DNA of 64,000 nt from Sulfitobacter sp. S223. Its GTDB lineage: Bacteria > Pseudomonadota > Alphaproteobacteria > Rhodobacterales > Rhodobacteraceae. The notes under the pieces are model-generated. The model made no database searches. It was not told where the DNA came from and saw only the letters and a program-made list of their open reading frames with translations. A program made the position numbers and the translations under genes. The stretch spans positions 3,162,001 through 3,226,000 of the forward strand of contig NZ_CP083560.1 in NCBI RefSeq assembly GCF_025143825.1, in the 5' to 3' direction. Of this stretch, positions 1 through 8,593 are shown in pieces. Each line of letters starts with the position of its first letter. Positions within the stretch are counted from its first letter, which is position 1.

Positions 1-55
1 ACTGCGCCATAGGCGCAGGCGGGGCAGAACCCCAAACAACACTGCACCCATTCGC

Positions 56-1456
56 TTAAGATAAAATCTTGCCGGGGTTCATGATCCCGTCCGGATCAAG
101 CGCCTGCTTGATTGCCACCATGACATCTACCGCACCGCCCAACTCTTTGATCAGGTATGGCCGCTTGCCTTGTCCGATCCCATGCTCGCCGGTACAGGTC
201 CCCCCCAGCTGTATGGCAAGGTCAGCGAGCCAGCTAACGAATACTTGCGCTTTGGCCACCTCGTCAGAATCGTCCATATCAATCAGGACCGAGGCGTGAA
301 AGTTACCATCGCCGGCGTGACCCACGATTGGGGCTATCAGGCCGATCTCTTGAGCCTTTTCATTGGCGGCAACTACAGCTTCGGCAAGCTTTGATATTGG
401 CACGCAGACATCCGTTGCCACCGCTTTGCACCCCGGACGCAGCGCAAGCATCGCCCAATAGGCATCATGGCGCGCTTGCCAAAGCTGGTTGCGTTCTTCG
501 GCTGTGCTTGTCGCCGCATATCCCGTTCCGCCAAAATCTTCGGCCAATGCGCCAAAGGTTTCCGCTTGCTCTGCCACACCCGCATCGGAGCCATGAAACT
601 CGAGCAAGAGCAAAGGTGTCTCCGGCAAAGTCAGCTTCGAATAGCTATTCACCGCCTTGACCACCAAGGCATCCAGCAGCTCGATCCGCGCAACCGGTAG
701 CCCATACTGGATGACCGCCATAACAGTTTCGCAAGCAGCCTCGACACTGGGAAACGAACAGCTTGCGGCTGACATAGCTTCTGGGATGCCCTGCAAGCGC
801 AGGGTTACTTCGGTGATAATTCCCAGCGTCCCTTCAGAGCCGACCATAAGCCGGGTCAAATCATAGCCCGCTGAAGATTTGCGCGCGCGGCTAGCTGTAC
901 GGATCACTTCGCCGTTTGGCATCACAACTTCAAGGCTCAGCACGTTGTCCTTCATTGTGCCATAGCGCACCGCGTTGGTGCCAGAGGCGCGGGTTGCCGC
1001 CATGCCGCCGATGCTCGCGTCGGCCCCTGGATCGATCGGAAAAAACAGACCCTGATCACGCAGATGGGTATTGAGCGCCATACGTGTCACACCGGGCTGT
1101 ACGCGACAATCCAGATCACCGGCATTTACCTCAAGCACCTTGTCCATCTGGCTCACATCGATGCTGATCCCGCCTGCCGGCGCATTCACATGTCCTTCAA
1201 GGGACGTTCCCGTGCCAAAGGGAATGATCGGAACCTTATGTGCGGCGCAAATTTTTACTGCATCGACGACTTCCTGCGTTGAACGCGCAAAAACAACGCC
1301 ATCAGGGGGCTGGTTCACAATCCAAGTGGTTGTATGGGCGTGCTGTTCGCGAATTGACGCACCGGTCTGAAATTGCTCACCGAACTGCTGTTTGAGAATG
1401 CCCAAAGCTGCGCTGATACCATCTTCGTTCCGCGCAAGCGCTACTGCATTAACCAT
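56..1456 (-). CDS. FAD-binding oxidase, GlcD/D-lactate dehydrogenase type
   Basis: This is a predicted FAD-linked 2-hydroxyacid oxidoreductase (glycolate oxidase GlcD / D-lactate dehydrogenase family) of about 466 residues. The N-terminal PCMH FAD-binding domain shows the run PFGTGTSLEGHVNAPAGGIS near residues 80-100 and PGADASIGGMAATRASGTNA near 142-162. The C-terminal substrate domain ends with GHAGDGNFH and TGEHGIGQGKRPYL, which are hallmark motifs of the family. The ATG at 1456 follows GGGAG, which lies inside the last codons of the upstream gamma-glutamyltransferase gene, so translation is probably coupled (3-nt gap). An in-frame GTG one codon earlier is the alternative start. The exact substrate (glycolate, D-lactate or D-2-hydroxyglutarate) cannot be told from sequence. 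Having a 2-hydroxyacid dehydrogenase in the same run suggests 2-hydroxyacid turnover. Confidence 0.9.
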   Translation of the reverse strand: MVNAVALARNEDGISAALGILKQQFGEQFQTGASIREQHAHTTTWIVNQPPDGVVFARSTQEVVDAVKICAAHKVPIIPFGTGTSLEGHVNAPAGGISIDVSQMDKVLEVNAGDLDCRVQPGVTRMALNTHLRDQGLFFPIDPGADASIGGMAATRASGTNAVRYGTMKDNVLSLEVVMPNGEVIRTASRARKSSAGYDLTRLMVGSEGTLGIITEVTLRLQGIPEAMSAASCSFPSVEAACETVMAVIQYGLPVARIELLDALVVKAVNSYSKLTLPETPLLLLEFHGSDAGVAEQAETFGALAEDFGGTGYAATSTAEERNQLWQARHDAYWAMLALRPGCKAVATDVCVPISKLAEAVVAANEKAQEIGLIAPIVGHAGDGNFHASVLIDMDDSDEVAKAQVFVSWLADLAIQLGGTCTGEHGIGQGKRPYLIKELGGAVDVMVAIKQALDPDGIMNPGKILS

Positions 1457-1459
1457 CAC

Positions 1460-3238
1460 CTATTCTCCCAATGCGATGCCTTCGCGGCGCGGATCCGCGC
1501 CTCCGCGCAACCTATCATCAATCGCAATCAGGTGAAGGCCGGATGTCAGCGCGCGTGCATTCGTTTCATACCCGATGGCCCCCAACGCGTCCGCCAGCCC
1601 CTCGACACGTGTTCCCGCCTCAAGATCGTATGTCCCGAAACGGTTAACCGCATGAGGCAAGGCAGCGGCGGTCTGCGGTTCCATGCCCCAGTCAATCATC
1701 GCAATGATTGCCTGAGCAGTATACCCGATGATCCTGCTGCCCCCGGGCGAACCGGCGACGTACACAGGTGCACCGTCTTTCATCACAATCGTCGGCGACA
1801 TCGAAGAACGCGGCCGCTTTCCCGGCTCGACACGGTTCGCAATCGGCACACCATCCTTTTGACTCCGAAAGGAAAAATCGGTCAGTTCATTGTTGAGCAG
1901 GAAGCCTCCCACCATCAGACGGCTACCAAAACCGTTTTCAATTGTGGTCGTCATTGAAGCAACATTCCCCGCCGCATCAACAATAGAGATGTGGGATGTG
2001 GAGGGCAGCTCGATTGCTTCGTCGTCCGCCCAATTCAGCGCATGGTCAAATTCGGGTACACCCGGGGTAACTTCGGGCAGCGCATCGTCGCCCGCCAACA
2101 GCTTTGCGCGATCCGCCAGATAGTCAGAATCCAACATTCCCGCCACCGGCACAGGCACAAAGTCGCTATCTGCCACATAGCGTCCCCGATCGGCAAACGC
2201 GAGCCGCGAGGCATCCCCGATCAGGCGCCGCACGTTCACATCTTCTGGTCCCGCACTCAGGTCGTAGCCGTCCAGCATACCCAACATTTGCCCTAAAGCT
2301 ATGGCACCAGAAGATGGCGGGCCCATGCCACACACGTCATGGGCGCGGAAGCTTGCACAAACAGCCGGGCGCTCTTTCACACGGAAAATTGCCAGATCAA
2401 CCTCGGACAAGACACCGGGATTGGCCTCGGCCCCTTGCACGGTCGCCACAATCGTTTTGGCCAAGTCACCAGCATAAAAGGCACCTGCCCCTTCCGCGCT
2501 TAGCTTTTTCAACGTCAGCGCGTAGGGGAGATTAACCAAAGTCTGCCCTGCCGCCACCGGAAAACCACCCGGCATGAAATAGGCGGCTGTAATCTTCGAG
2601 CTTGCCAAGCGTTCGGCATCATCTGCGACCAATTGTGCCAAACGGGGGCTAACCGGGAACCCGTCTTCCGCCAGCTTCATCGCGGGGGCCAGCAATTGCG
2701 CCCAGTCCTGATTGCCATATCGCGCATGTACCTCGGCCAACAGCGCCGGGGTACCCGGCACCCCGACAGATCGCCCTCCGACAACCGCGTCAAAGAACTT
2801 TAGCGGTTCGCCATTGGCATCCTGAAACAAGCGCGGCGTTGCAGCCAAAGGCGCGGTTTCCCGACCATCAAAGGTGGTCAGTGCACCGCTCGCGGCATCG
2901 TACCACACCAAAAATGCACCGCCGCCCAAACCGGAACTTTGCGGCTCTACCAGCCCTAGCATTGTTTGCACCGCAACCAGCGCATCCGCCGCGGTTCCGC
3001 CTGCCGCCAGCACATCTGCACCCGCCTTGACCGCATGGGGATTGGCCGCCACGACCATCCAGTTGTCCGCCTGAACAGACTTGCCTGCCGCTTTGGCCTT
3101 GAGTGCGGCCGTCACATCGGCAGACAAGCTTTGAAAATCGCCCGTGCCTGCCGCTTCGGGTGCGATGGCATCTGCCGCTTGCTGCGCAAAAGCAGTACCG
3201 GCCATCACAACACATAACGCTGTTAGAATATTACGCAT
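1460..3238 (-). CDS. ggt: gamma-glutamyltransferase (periplasmic)
   Basis: The product is an N-terminal nucleophile hydrolase that cleaves gamma-glutamyl bonds such as those of glutathione, about 592 residues, the usual family length. I chose the ATG at 3238 because it directly precedes a clean signal peptide (MRNILTALCVVMAGTAFAQ) and is preceded by AGGAG; an upstream in-frame ATG at 3262 would add eight hydrophilic residues. Visible motifs are GLGGGAFLVWYD, the autocleavage and nucleophile region ending in STSHISIVD before GNVASMTTT, and AGSPGGSRI near the C-terminus. It lies between a 2-hydroxyacid dehydrogenase (59-nt gap) and the FAD oxidase (3-nt gap), probably one transcript. Periplasmic location is inferred from the signal peptide. 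Confidence 0.93.
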   Translation of the reverse strand: MRNILTALCVVMAGTAFAQQAADAIAPEAAGTGDFQSLSADVTAALKAKAAGKSVQADNWMVVAANPHAVKAGADVLAAGGTAADALVAVQTMLGLVEPQSSGLGGGAFLVWYDAASGALTTFDGRETAPLAATPRLFQDANGEPLKFFDAVVGGRSVGVPGTPALLAEVHARYGNQDWAQLLAPAMKLAEDGFPVSPRLAQLVADDAERLASSKITAAYFMPGGFPVAAGQTLVNLPYALTLKKLSAEGAGAFYAGDLAKTIVATVQGAEANPGVLSEVDLAIFRVKERPAVCASFRAHDVCGMGPPSSGAIALGQMLGMLDGYDLSAGPEDVNVRRLIGDASRLAFADRGRYVADSDFVPVPVAGMLDSDYLADRAKLLAGDDALPEVTPGVPEFDHALNWADDEAIELPSTSHISIVDAAGNVASMTTTIENGFGSRLMVGGFLLNNELTDFSFRSQKDGVPIANRVEPGKRPRSSMSPTIVMKDGAPVYVAGSPGGSRIIGYTAQAIIAMIDWGMEPQTAAALPHAVNRFGTYDLEAGTRVEGLADALGAIGYETNARALTSGLHLIAIDDRLRGGADPRREGIALGE

Positions 3239-3297
3239 CGCCTGCTCCTGTTCGGTCTTCATTTCCCAACGCGCTGGTCCGCTAAAGGCGCGTGCGA

Positions 3298-4284
3298 TTA
3301 CAGCATTGACGGCACGACCTGATCCGGGGGCCGGTGCCCGTCATCAAACGTCTTGATATTGATAATCACTTTCTCGCCCATCTCAATCCGGCCTTCCAAA
3401 GTCGCCGAGCCCATGTGCGGCAAGAGAACCACATTATCGAGTTCACGCAGGCGCGGGTTGATCTCTACGCCATGTTCGTACACGTCCAGACCAGCACCCT
3501 TAATCTCACCTGCGCGCAGCATTCGGGTCAGAGCGTTTTCGTCGATGACTTCCCCACGGGAGGTGTTCACGATCACCGAGTCGGGCTTCATCAGCTTCAA
3601 GCGGCGCGCGTTCATCAGGTGGAAGGTCGATGGCGTATGCGGGCAATTGACCGAGATGACATCCATCCGTGCCACCATCTGGTCAAGGCTTTCCCAATAG
3701 GTCGCCTGCAATGCTTCTTCGGTCTCGGGACGCAGTCGGCGACGGTTGTGGTAATGAACCTGCATGCCGAACGCAGCTGCACGGCGGGCAACCGCCTGCC
3801 CGATCCGCCCCATACCAAGAATGCCCAAACGTCGACCTGAAATGCGCCCACCCAACAAGGCATTGGGCGCCCAGCCGTCCCATTCGCCCTTTTGCATCTT
3901 GGCCATACCTTCTGGCATGCGCCGCGTGACAGCCAGCAACAACGCCATGGTCATGTCGGCGGTATCATCGGTCAGCACGCCTGGCGTGTTGGACACCAAC
4001 ACCCCTTGTTGGCGCGCGGTGGCGACGTCAATGTGATCAACACCGGCACCGTAATTGGCGATCAGCTTAAGTCGCTCTCCGGCCTGGGAAATCAGAGCGT
4101 TATCGATGTTGTCGGTTATTGTCGGCACAAGCACATCACATGTTTTGATGGCTTCGGCCAATTCAGTGCGTGTCATCGGCGCGTCCGTGGCGCGCAGGCG
4201 CACATCGAACAGCTCTGCCAGCCGGGTCTCTACCACCTCCGGCAACCGTCGCGTGACTACAACACTCAGCTGTTGTTTTGGCAT
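3298..4284 (-). CDS. D-isomer-specific 2-hydroxyacid dehydrogenase (glyoxylate reductase-like)
   Basis: This is a 328-residue NAD(P)-dependent dehydrogenase that reduces 2-oxoacids such as glyoxylate or hydroxypyruvate, or oxidises D-2-hydroxyacids. The Rossmann motif is GILGMGRIGQAVARRAAAFG (about 154-173). The catalytic set is visible: Arg in VNTSRGEVIDENAL, Glu in LDVYEHG and His in LLPHMGSAT. The ATG at 4284 has TGGAG about ten bases upstream. It is probably first in a minus-strand operon with gamma-glutamyltransferase and the FAD oxidase. Substrate preference among glyoxylate, hydroxypyruvate and others is not determined. Confidence 0.92.
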   Translation of the reverse strand: MPKQQLSVVVTRRLPEVVETRLAELFDVRLRATDAPMTRTELAEAIKTCDVLVPTITDNIDNALISQAGERLKLIANYGAGVDHIDVATARQQGVLVSNTPGVLTDDTADMTMALLLAVTRRMPEGMAKMQKGEWDGWAPNALLGGRISGRRLGILGMGRIGQAVARRAAAFGMQVHYHNRRRLRPETEEALQATYWESLDQMVARMDVISVNCPHTPSTFHLMNARRLKLMKPDSVIVNTSRGEVIDENALTRMLRAGEIKGAGLDVYEHGVEINPRLRELDNVVLLPHMGSATLEGRIEMGEKVIINIKTFDDGHRPPDQVVPSML

Positions 4285-4412
4285 AATTCAATCTCCAGGC
4301 TTGGCGGTTGGCATGATCTGGGGGCATGGTGAACCAGTACGCGACGAGGCACAAGAACCCCGCGCAACAAGAGCAGACCCAAAGCAATAAAAATCAGTGC
4401 AGGCAGCACATT

Positions 4413-4946
4413 ATGAATAGATCGAGAATGCGCAAACTACGCGCAGGGTTTGTAGGCCTGTTTGCCTTGGCCCTGACGTCAGTCTTTGCAACGGCAGCCC
4501 TTGCAGGGACGGATGACGCCGCTGGCAAGGTCACAAAACGGCCTATTCCGCGCTATGTTTCGATGAAAGCATCGGAAGGTAACGTGCGGCGCGGACCATC
4601 TCTTACCCACCGCATCGACTGGGTTTTCAAACGCCGCGATATGCCGCTGCGTATCACTGCGGAGCATGGCCATTGGCGCCGCGTCGAAGACCGTGATGGC
4701 ATGGGCGGCTGGGTTCACTATTCCCTCCTGTCCGGTACACGCACGGTACTGGTAGAAAAAGACCTGCTGACCCTGCATGCAAGACCCGATCCATCTTCGC
4801 CTGTCATGGCTGCGCTGGAACTGGGCGTTGTGGCGCGGGTAAGCGAATGCAACGAAGAATGGTGCCTGCTGCGCTCTGGCGGGTTCAAAGGGTGGGCTCC
4901 AAAGGCCCGACTGTGGGGCGTATTGCCCACGGAAGTGTTTGACTGA
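4413..4946 (+). CDS. secreted SH3-domain protein
   Basis: This 177-residue exported protein has a bacterial SH3 (SH3b/DUF1058-type) fold. A basic N-terminus and hydrophobic run end at ATAALAG, a likely signal peptidase I site. The mature part has the SH3b signature ASEGNVRRGPSLTHRIDWVF followed by RRVEDRDGMGGWVHYSLLSG, and a second copy, LTLHARPDPSSPVMAALELG with WCLLRSGGFKGWAPKARLWG. Such proteins typically act in the periplasm or cell wall, often as peptidoglycan-binding modules, but the ligand is not known. I chose the ATG at 4413 because it starts the signal peptide; the ATG at 4428 is possible. No strong ribosome binding site is seen. Confidence 0.85.
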   Translation: MNRSRMRKLRAGFVGLFALALTSVFATAALAGTDDAAGKVTKRPIPRYVSMKASEGNVRRGPSLTHRIDWVFKRRDMPLRITAEHGHWRRVEDRDGMGGWVHYSLLSGTRTVLVEKDLLTLHARPDPSSPVMAALELGVVARVSECNEEWCLLRSGGFKGWAPKARLWGVLPTEVFD

Positions 4947-5008
4947 TTGCGCCTTCGTGATGCTTGGATCATGGTGTCGGGATGTTGCCAGATCCAAAGG
5001 ACACGACC

Positions 5009-5998
5009 ATGAAATCCGTCTTTTACGACCGTTTCGGCCCCGCGGCCGATGTTTTGAATATCAAAACCTTTGACACGCCCTCTCCCGCTGCCGGTGAAGT
5101 CACGGTACGGCTGGTGTTTTCAGGCGTGAACCCGTCGGACATCAAAGGACGTGCAGGCAGCCGCCCCGGTGTCCTAAAGCCCGCCTTTCCCGAAGTGATC
5201 CCCCACAGCGACGGCGCAGGCGTCATCGAAGCTGTCGGCCCAGGTGTAGACCCCAAACGTGTGGGTACCCGTGTCTGGATTTGGAACGGCCAGTGGCAGC
5301 GCGCATTCGGCACCGCCTCAACCCATATCACCCTACCATCCGAACAAGCGGTAGACCTGCCAGACGCAGTCAGCCTTGAAACCGGTGCCATACTGGGCAT
5401 TCCCGGCCTAACCGCAGCACAGGCTGTGTTCGGAAGTGGCAAGGTCAAAGGCCAAACCCTGCTGATCTCGGGCGGGGGTGGCACGGTTGGCTATCTTGCC
5501 GTTCAGCTCGCTGTCTGGGGAGGTGCCAAAGTGATTGCCACCTGTAGCGCGCGGGACGCAGACCGCGTGAAAGCGGCTGGCGCCCGGACCGTCCTTGACT
5601 ACAAGTCGAAAACACTGGCAGCGGATATCCTTGCGGCCAACGACGGCGCACCTGTTGACCGCATTCTAGAAGTAGAGTTCGGGGCGAACGTGGCGATGAA
5701 CGCCGAAGTTATTGCGCCAAACGGAGTGATCGCAGCTTACGGTTCCCAGATTGACATGACCCCGACAGTCCCGTTCGGCCCCCTGTTGTTCAAAGCGGCA
5801 ACCATCGACATCATTCTGATCTACTTGCTGCCCTTTGCGGAGCGTCAAAACTGCATCGATCTGCTGAACCGTGCGTTCGAGGACAACGCATTGACCTGTC
5901 CTGTGGCACAGGTATTTGCCCTTGAGGATTGCGTCGCTGCCCACGAGGCCGTTCTGGCAGGTGGCAGGGTTGGCGCGATCCTGATCGATTGCACCTAG
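5009..5998 (+). CDS. NADPH:quinone reductase-like MDR oxidoreductase
   Basis: The product is a 329-residue medium-chain dehydrogenase/reductase of the quinone oxidoreductase (QOR/zeta-crystallin) type. The GroES-like N-terminal half has SGVNPSDIKGRAGSRPG and PEVIPHSDGAGVIEAVGPGV. The nucleotide-binding half has LLISGGGGTVGYLAVQLAVWGG and IATCSARDADRVKAAGA. There is no structural-zinc cysteine cluster, consistent with the zinc-independent QOR branch. The ATG at 5009 has AAAGGA about eight bases upstream and removes a 15-codon leader. The true electron acceptor is not visible. Confidence 0.88.
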   Translation: MKSVFYDRFGPAADVLNIKTFDTPSPAAGEVTVRLVFSGVNPSDIKGRAGSRPGVLKPAFPEVIPHSDGAGVIEAVGPGVDPKRVGTRVWIWNGQWQRAFGTASTHITLPSEQAVDLPDAVSLETGAILGIPGLTAAQAVFGSGKVKGQTLLISGGGGTVGYLAVQLAVWGGAKVIATCSARDADRVKAAGARTVLDYKSKTLAADILAANDGAPVDRILEVEFGANVAMNAEVIAPNGVIAAYGSQIDMTPTVPFGPLLFKAATIDIILIYLLPFAERQNCIDLLNRAFEDNALTCPVAQVFALEDCVAAHEAVLAGGRVGAILIDCT

Positions 5999-6084
5999 CT
6001 ACCGGACAAGCAGGAATTGCCTATTCCCAGACGCAGGCCTAGGCTTGCGTCAAATTTGCCCTGATTATTTCCATGAGGCCTTCC

Positions 6085-7407
6085 ATGCGTGTTCTCGCTT
6101 TATTGTTGTGTCTTCTGTTGCCAATTTCCGCGCAGGCACAAACAACAGACCAGCCCTCCGGCACCATCAACGTGACAGAAGATGCTGCACAGGACGCCGC
6201 GATTGCCACCCGCATTCGCGACATTATGGGCGAGCTGGAAGGCTTTGAAGATGTCACAGTCTCGGTCAGTTCCGGCATTGTGACATTACGTGGTCGCACG
6301 CTTGATGCCCCCTCTTCGCAGCGATTGAACGATTTGGTCGGTCGAATCGAAGGCGTTGTCGCAATCGAAAACGAGGTGACTGAAACTACCGATGTGGTTC
6401 AACGACTGAACCCTGCCGTCGACCGCTTCAAGGCGCGCGGCCAGCAAATAATTGCATTTCTGCCGCTGGCGATGATCGCGCTTACGCTTTTCATCCTAAT
6501 CGTCTGGTTCGGATTTTTTATCGCGCGGCGGGAACAACCGTGGAACCGGTTGGCGCCAAACGCCTTCATTGCGGATATTTACCGTCAGGTTCTCAGGCTG
6601 ATATTTGTGATTGGTGGTCTGGTCGTCGCCCTTGATATCCTGAATGCAACAGCGCTGCTGTCAGGCATTCTGGGCGCGGCAGGTATTGTCGGTCTGGCCA
6701 TCGGCTTTGCGGTGCGCGACACGGTGGAAAACTTCATCGCTTCCATCATGCTGTCTATCCGGCAGCCCTTTCGTCCGAATGACACCGTGGAAATCGAAGG
6801 CGATACCGGGAAGGTTATCCGCCTTACTTCCCGCGCGACAATCCTGCTCAGCTTTGATGGCAACCACATCCGCATTCCTAACTCGACCGTATTCAAAAGC
6901 CGAATTGTCAATTTCTCCCGCAACGCGGAACGGCGATTCACGCTGGAGCTTTCTGTCGCACCGGAGGTCGATCTAGCCCAGGCACAAGCCCTCGCGCTGT
7001 CCACACTGGAAGGTCTGCCGTTCGTTCTGGCCACGCCCGAAGCATCGGTCTGGATCGAATCAGTCGGCGACAGTTGGGTAAACATGGGGATGGCGGCATG
7101 GATCAACCAGAACGACACCAGCATTGTGTTGGCGCGTTCCGAAGCCATCCGCCTTGTTCAGGCCGCCTATGATGCGGCAGGCGTTTCGGCACAAATCCCC
7201 GCCTATCGCGTGCTTCACGAGGGGATGCCACCGTCGGAAAAAGCCCCTGAAGCGGCGCCAGAGACAGAATATGAAGGGGCTGAGGTGCCTCCTGCGCCGG
7301 CACAGGATGTAGATGCGCGCGAAGACAAGCAACTCAGCCAGATTATCGACGAAGAGCGCGCCGGAGAGCACGTGGATTTGCTGCGCGAGAATGCCGATCA
7401 GGAATAA
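6085..7407 (+). CDS. mechanosensitive channel, MscS family with periplasmic BON domain
   Basis: This inner-membrane small-conductance mechanosensitive channel of about 440 residues has a signal peptide (MRVLALLLCLLLPISAQAQ). A BON domain follows at about residues 30-105 (IRDIMGELEGFEDVTVSVSSGIVTLRG). Transmembrane segments lie near 125-145 and 165-195. The conserved pore helix and MscS beta domain are seen as LGAAGIVGLAIGFAVRDTVENFIAS and FRPNDTVEIEGDTGKV. The C-terminal 50 residues are acidic and low complexity. The ATG at 6085 has GAGG six bases upstream; an ATG at 6073 is the alternative. It probably protects against osmotic downshock, as is known for the family. Confidence 0.9.
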   Translation: MRVLALLLCLLLPISAQAQTTDQPSGTINVTEDAAQDAAIATRIRDIMGELEGFEDVTVSVSSGIVTLRGRTLDAPSSQRLNDLVGRIEGVVAIENEVTETTDVVQRLNPAVDRFKARGQQIIAFLPLAMIALTLFILIVWFGFFIARREQPWNRLAPNAFIADIYRQVLRLIFVIGGLVVALDILNATALLSGILGAAGIVGLAIGFAVRDTVENFIASIMLSIRQPFRPNDTVEIEGDTGKVIRLTSRATILLSFDGNHIRIPNSTVFKSRIVNFSRNAERRFTLELSVAPEVDLAQAQALALSTLEGLPFVLATPEASVWIESVGDSWVNMGMAAWINQNDTSIVLARSEAIRLVQAAYDAAGVSAQIPAYRVLHEGMPPSEKAPEAAPETEYEGAEVPPAPAQDVDAREDKQLSQIIDEERAGEHVDLLRENADQE

Positions 7408-7481
7408 GTGCAAGATTAGTGAATTTAGAGCGGATAAAGGCTTGCACCCAGAGCCAACCCGCCCTATTTACCAGCCCACGT

Positions 7482-7556
7482 TGGGATGTAGCCAAGTGGT
7501 AAGGCAACTGTTTTTGGTACAGTGTACCGTAGGTTCGAATCCTACCATCCCAGCCA
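7482..7556 (+). tRNA. tRNA-Gln (TTG anticodon), integration target
   Basis: The cloverleaf is complete. The acceptor stem TGGGATG (7482-7488) pairs with CATCCCA (7546-7552). The anticodon stem ACTGT/ACAGT encloses the loop TTTTGGT with anticodon TTG at 7514-7516. The T-arm is GTAGG-TTCGAAT-CCTAC, and the discriminator G and encoded CCA are at 7553-7556. The 3' half from 7541 is also the attachment core of the island: the same 22 bases recur at 10224-10245 (inverted) and 17641-17662. The tRNA gene itself remains intact. Confidence 0.97.
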
Positions 7557-7562
7557 CTTCAC
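7541..7562 (+). repeat. att core, left copy (tRNA-Gln 3' end)
   Basis: The 22-base sequence spans the 3' strand of the T-stem, the acceptor 3' strand, CCA and six flanking bases. It recurs exactly at 17641-17662 in direct orientation and at 10224-10245 inverted. Integration of tyrosine-recombinase elements into tRNA 3' ends with regeneration of the tRNA is well established, and an integrase is present at 14368. The assignment of left and right ends is inferred. Confidence 0.85.
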
Positions 7563-7860
7563 CTAGATATAATAACGCAAGAACCCGCAGCACCCGCTGC
7601 CGGTTAAACTGCCCCAGTTATCGCCCCACCACCTTCGCCTTCTGAAGAGGGCTATTGGTGAGGGAGGGGGAATAGGTATAAGTAATGAATAGATAGCAGG
7701 GGAGGCATACCTTCAGAGCTCCCCTTACCACCCCCTGCCTACCCTAGAGAGAGACCCCCTATGGGAACGATAAAGGACCCTTGGCACTCCCGCCCCATAG
7801 ACGTTCACCGCTGGTCAGATCACCCTGAGCTCGCTGCCTTGGCGGAAGGTATTTGGGGGG
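7541..7860 (+). repeat. 320-bp element left-end repeat, copy L
   Basis: From the att core to 7860 the sequence matches the reverse complement of 9928-10245 at roughly 95% by eye. The shared block holds the leader region and the first 32 codons of the polymerase-like gene family. Similarity stops sharply in a G run: copy L reads on into the tail of the minus-strand nuclease-like gene, whereas the other copy continues into the complete polymerase-like gene. The two copies form a 320-bp inverted repeat around the nuclease-like and polymerase-like genes. Confidence 0.85.
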
Positions 7861-7931
7861 GTGGCTTTTGGGCTCTAATCCCTAGGCGCTCTAGACTAAG
7901 GGCTATGAAACGCTCCCGCTCAAATTCGTGA
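7761..7931 (+). pseudogene. 5' fragment of the polymerase-like gene (copy 1)
   Basis: An ATG at 7761 behind GAGAGAGAC opens a reading frame. Its first 32 codons nearly match the N-terminus of the complete gene at 8594-10027, including SRPIDVHRWSDHPELAALAE. Homology ends at 7860, after the codons for IWG. The frame then runs 23 unrelated codons, antisense to the nuclease-like gene, to a stop at 7931. It is a broken duplicate created by the inverted-repeat rearrangement and is unlikely to be functional. The shared leader probably still carries the promoter. Confidence 0.8.
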
Positions 7932-8560
7932 CCTGACTTAGCTTCAATGACCACGTTCTTTAATAACGCTATCTGCTCATCCCACTGGTGGCTGTCATTC
8001 TTAGGCTTTCGGTATCCGTATAGGCGATCCCCAATGAAGCCGAGAACAGTGTGCCAAGTCAGCTGGGTAACTTGAGGATGGCTATGCTTTAGACCATCAC
8101 TGGTGCTCGCACCAATAGCCACCAACCTTACCCGCAACCTCAGATTATCATCTTCGAAAAGCCCTCGATCGTATATTCTGGCTGCGGCTTCTTCCAAGCG
8201 ACCGGGATCTAAGCAGCCTATGGCAGCTAGAACACGTTGAACGTTCTGGGCATCCTTATTCGTCCATGGTCCATTAAGCGTACATTCCGCGTTCGTCTTA
8301 ACCTCAACGATGACAACATCAATCCAGCCATCAGTCAGCTCAAGCGCTTGAAGATCATCCTGCATGACGTTGTCAGGTTCTTCGTAGAAACGCTCTTGTC
8401 GATGGGGAAATCTCACTCCAATCAAGTCGGCATCAGTTCTCTGGCCACCACCCTTTTCTGGATGGACGATAAAATTTTCCATTTGAAGGTAGCCGTTTAA
8501 GCGAAAGTACCAATAGGCCACTTTCTCAGTCGTCAGTTGCGTCTCATTTTCATCCGCCAT
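7820..8560 (-). CDS. PD-(D/E)xK nuclease-like protein, partner of polymerase-like gene
   Basis: I do not recognise a named family. The 246-residue protein has a pattern consistent with a restriction-endonuclease-like fold: an N-terminal helix with YWYFRLNGYLQMENF, then TDADLIGVRFPHR with Asp45, then WIDVVIVEVKTN with Glu86 and Lys88, i.e. D...ExK, followed by a helical region. It starts 33 bases downstream of the polymerase-like gene on the same strand, so the two are probably co-transcribed. The last 14 codons or so lie inside the 320-bp repeat and are antisense to a duplicated gene start, so the natural C-terminus was probably replaced by the rearrangement. Nuclease function is inferred from motif spacing only; DNA or RNA as target is unknown. 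Confidence 0.6.
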   Translation of the reverse strand: MADENETQLTTEKVAYWYFRLNGYLQMENFIVHPEKGGGQRTDADLIGVRFPHRQERFYEEPDNVMQDDLQALELTDGWIDVVIVEVKTNAECTLNGPWTNKDAQNVQRVLAAIGCLDPGRLEEAAARIYDRGLFEDDNLRLRVRLVAIGASTSDGLKHSHPQVTQLTWHTVLGFIGDRLYGYRKPKNDSHQWDEQIALLKNVVIEAKSGHEFERERFIALSLERLGIRAQKPPPQIPSAKAASSG

Positions 8561-8593
8561 CGAACAATGGTCCCCTTTTCTAAGCCTATCTCT

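Noticed and set aside
8237..8500. Open frame antisense to the nuclease-like gene
   Set aside because: Overlaps the coding sequence with the D...ExK motif; no ribosome binding site or family pattern.
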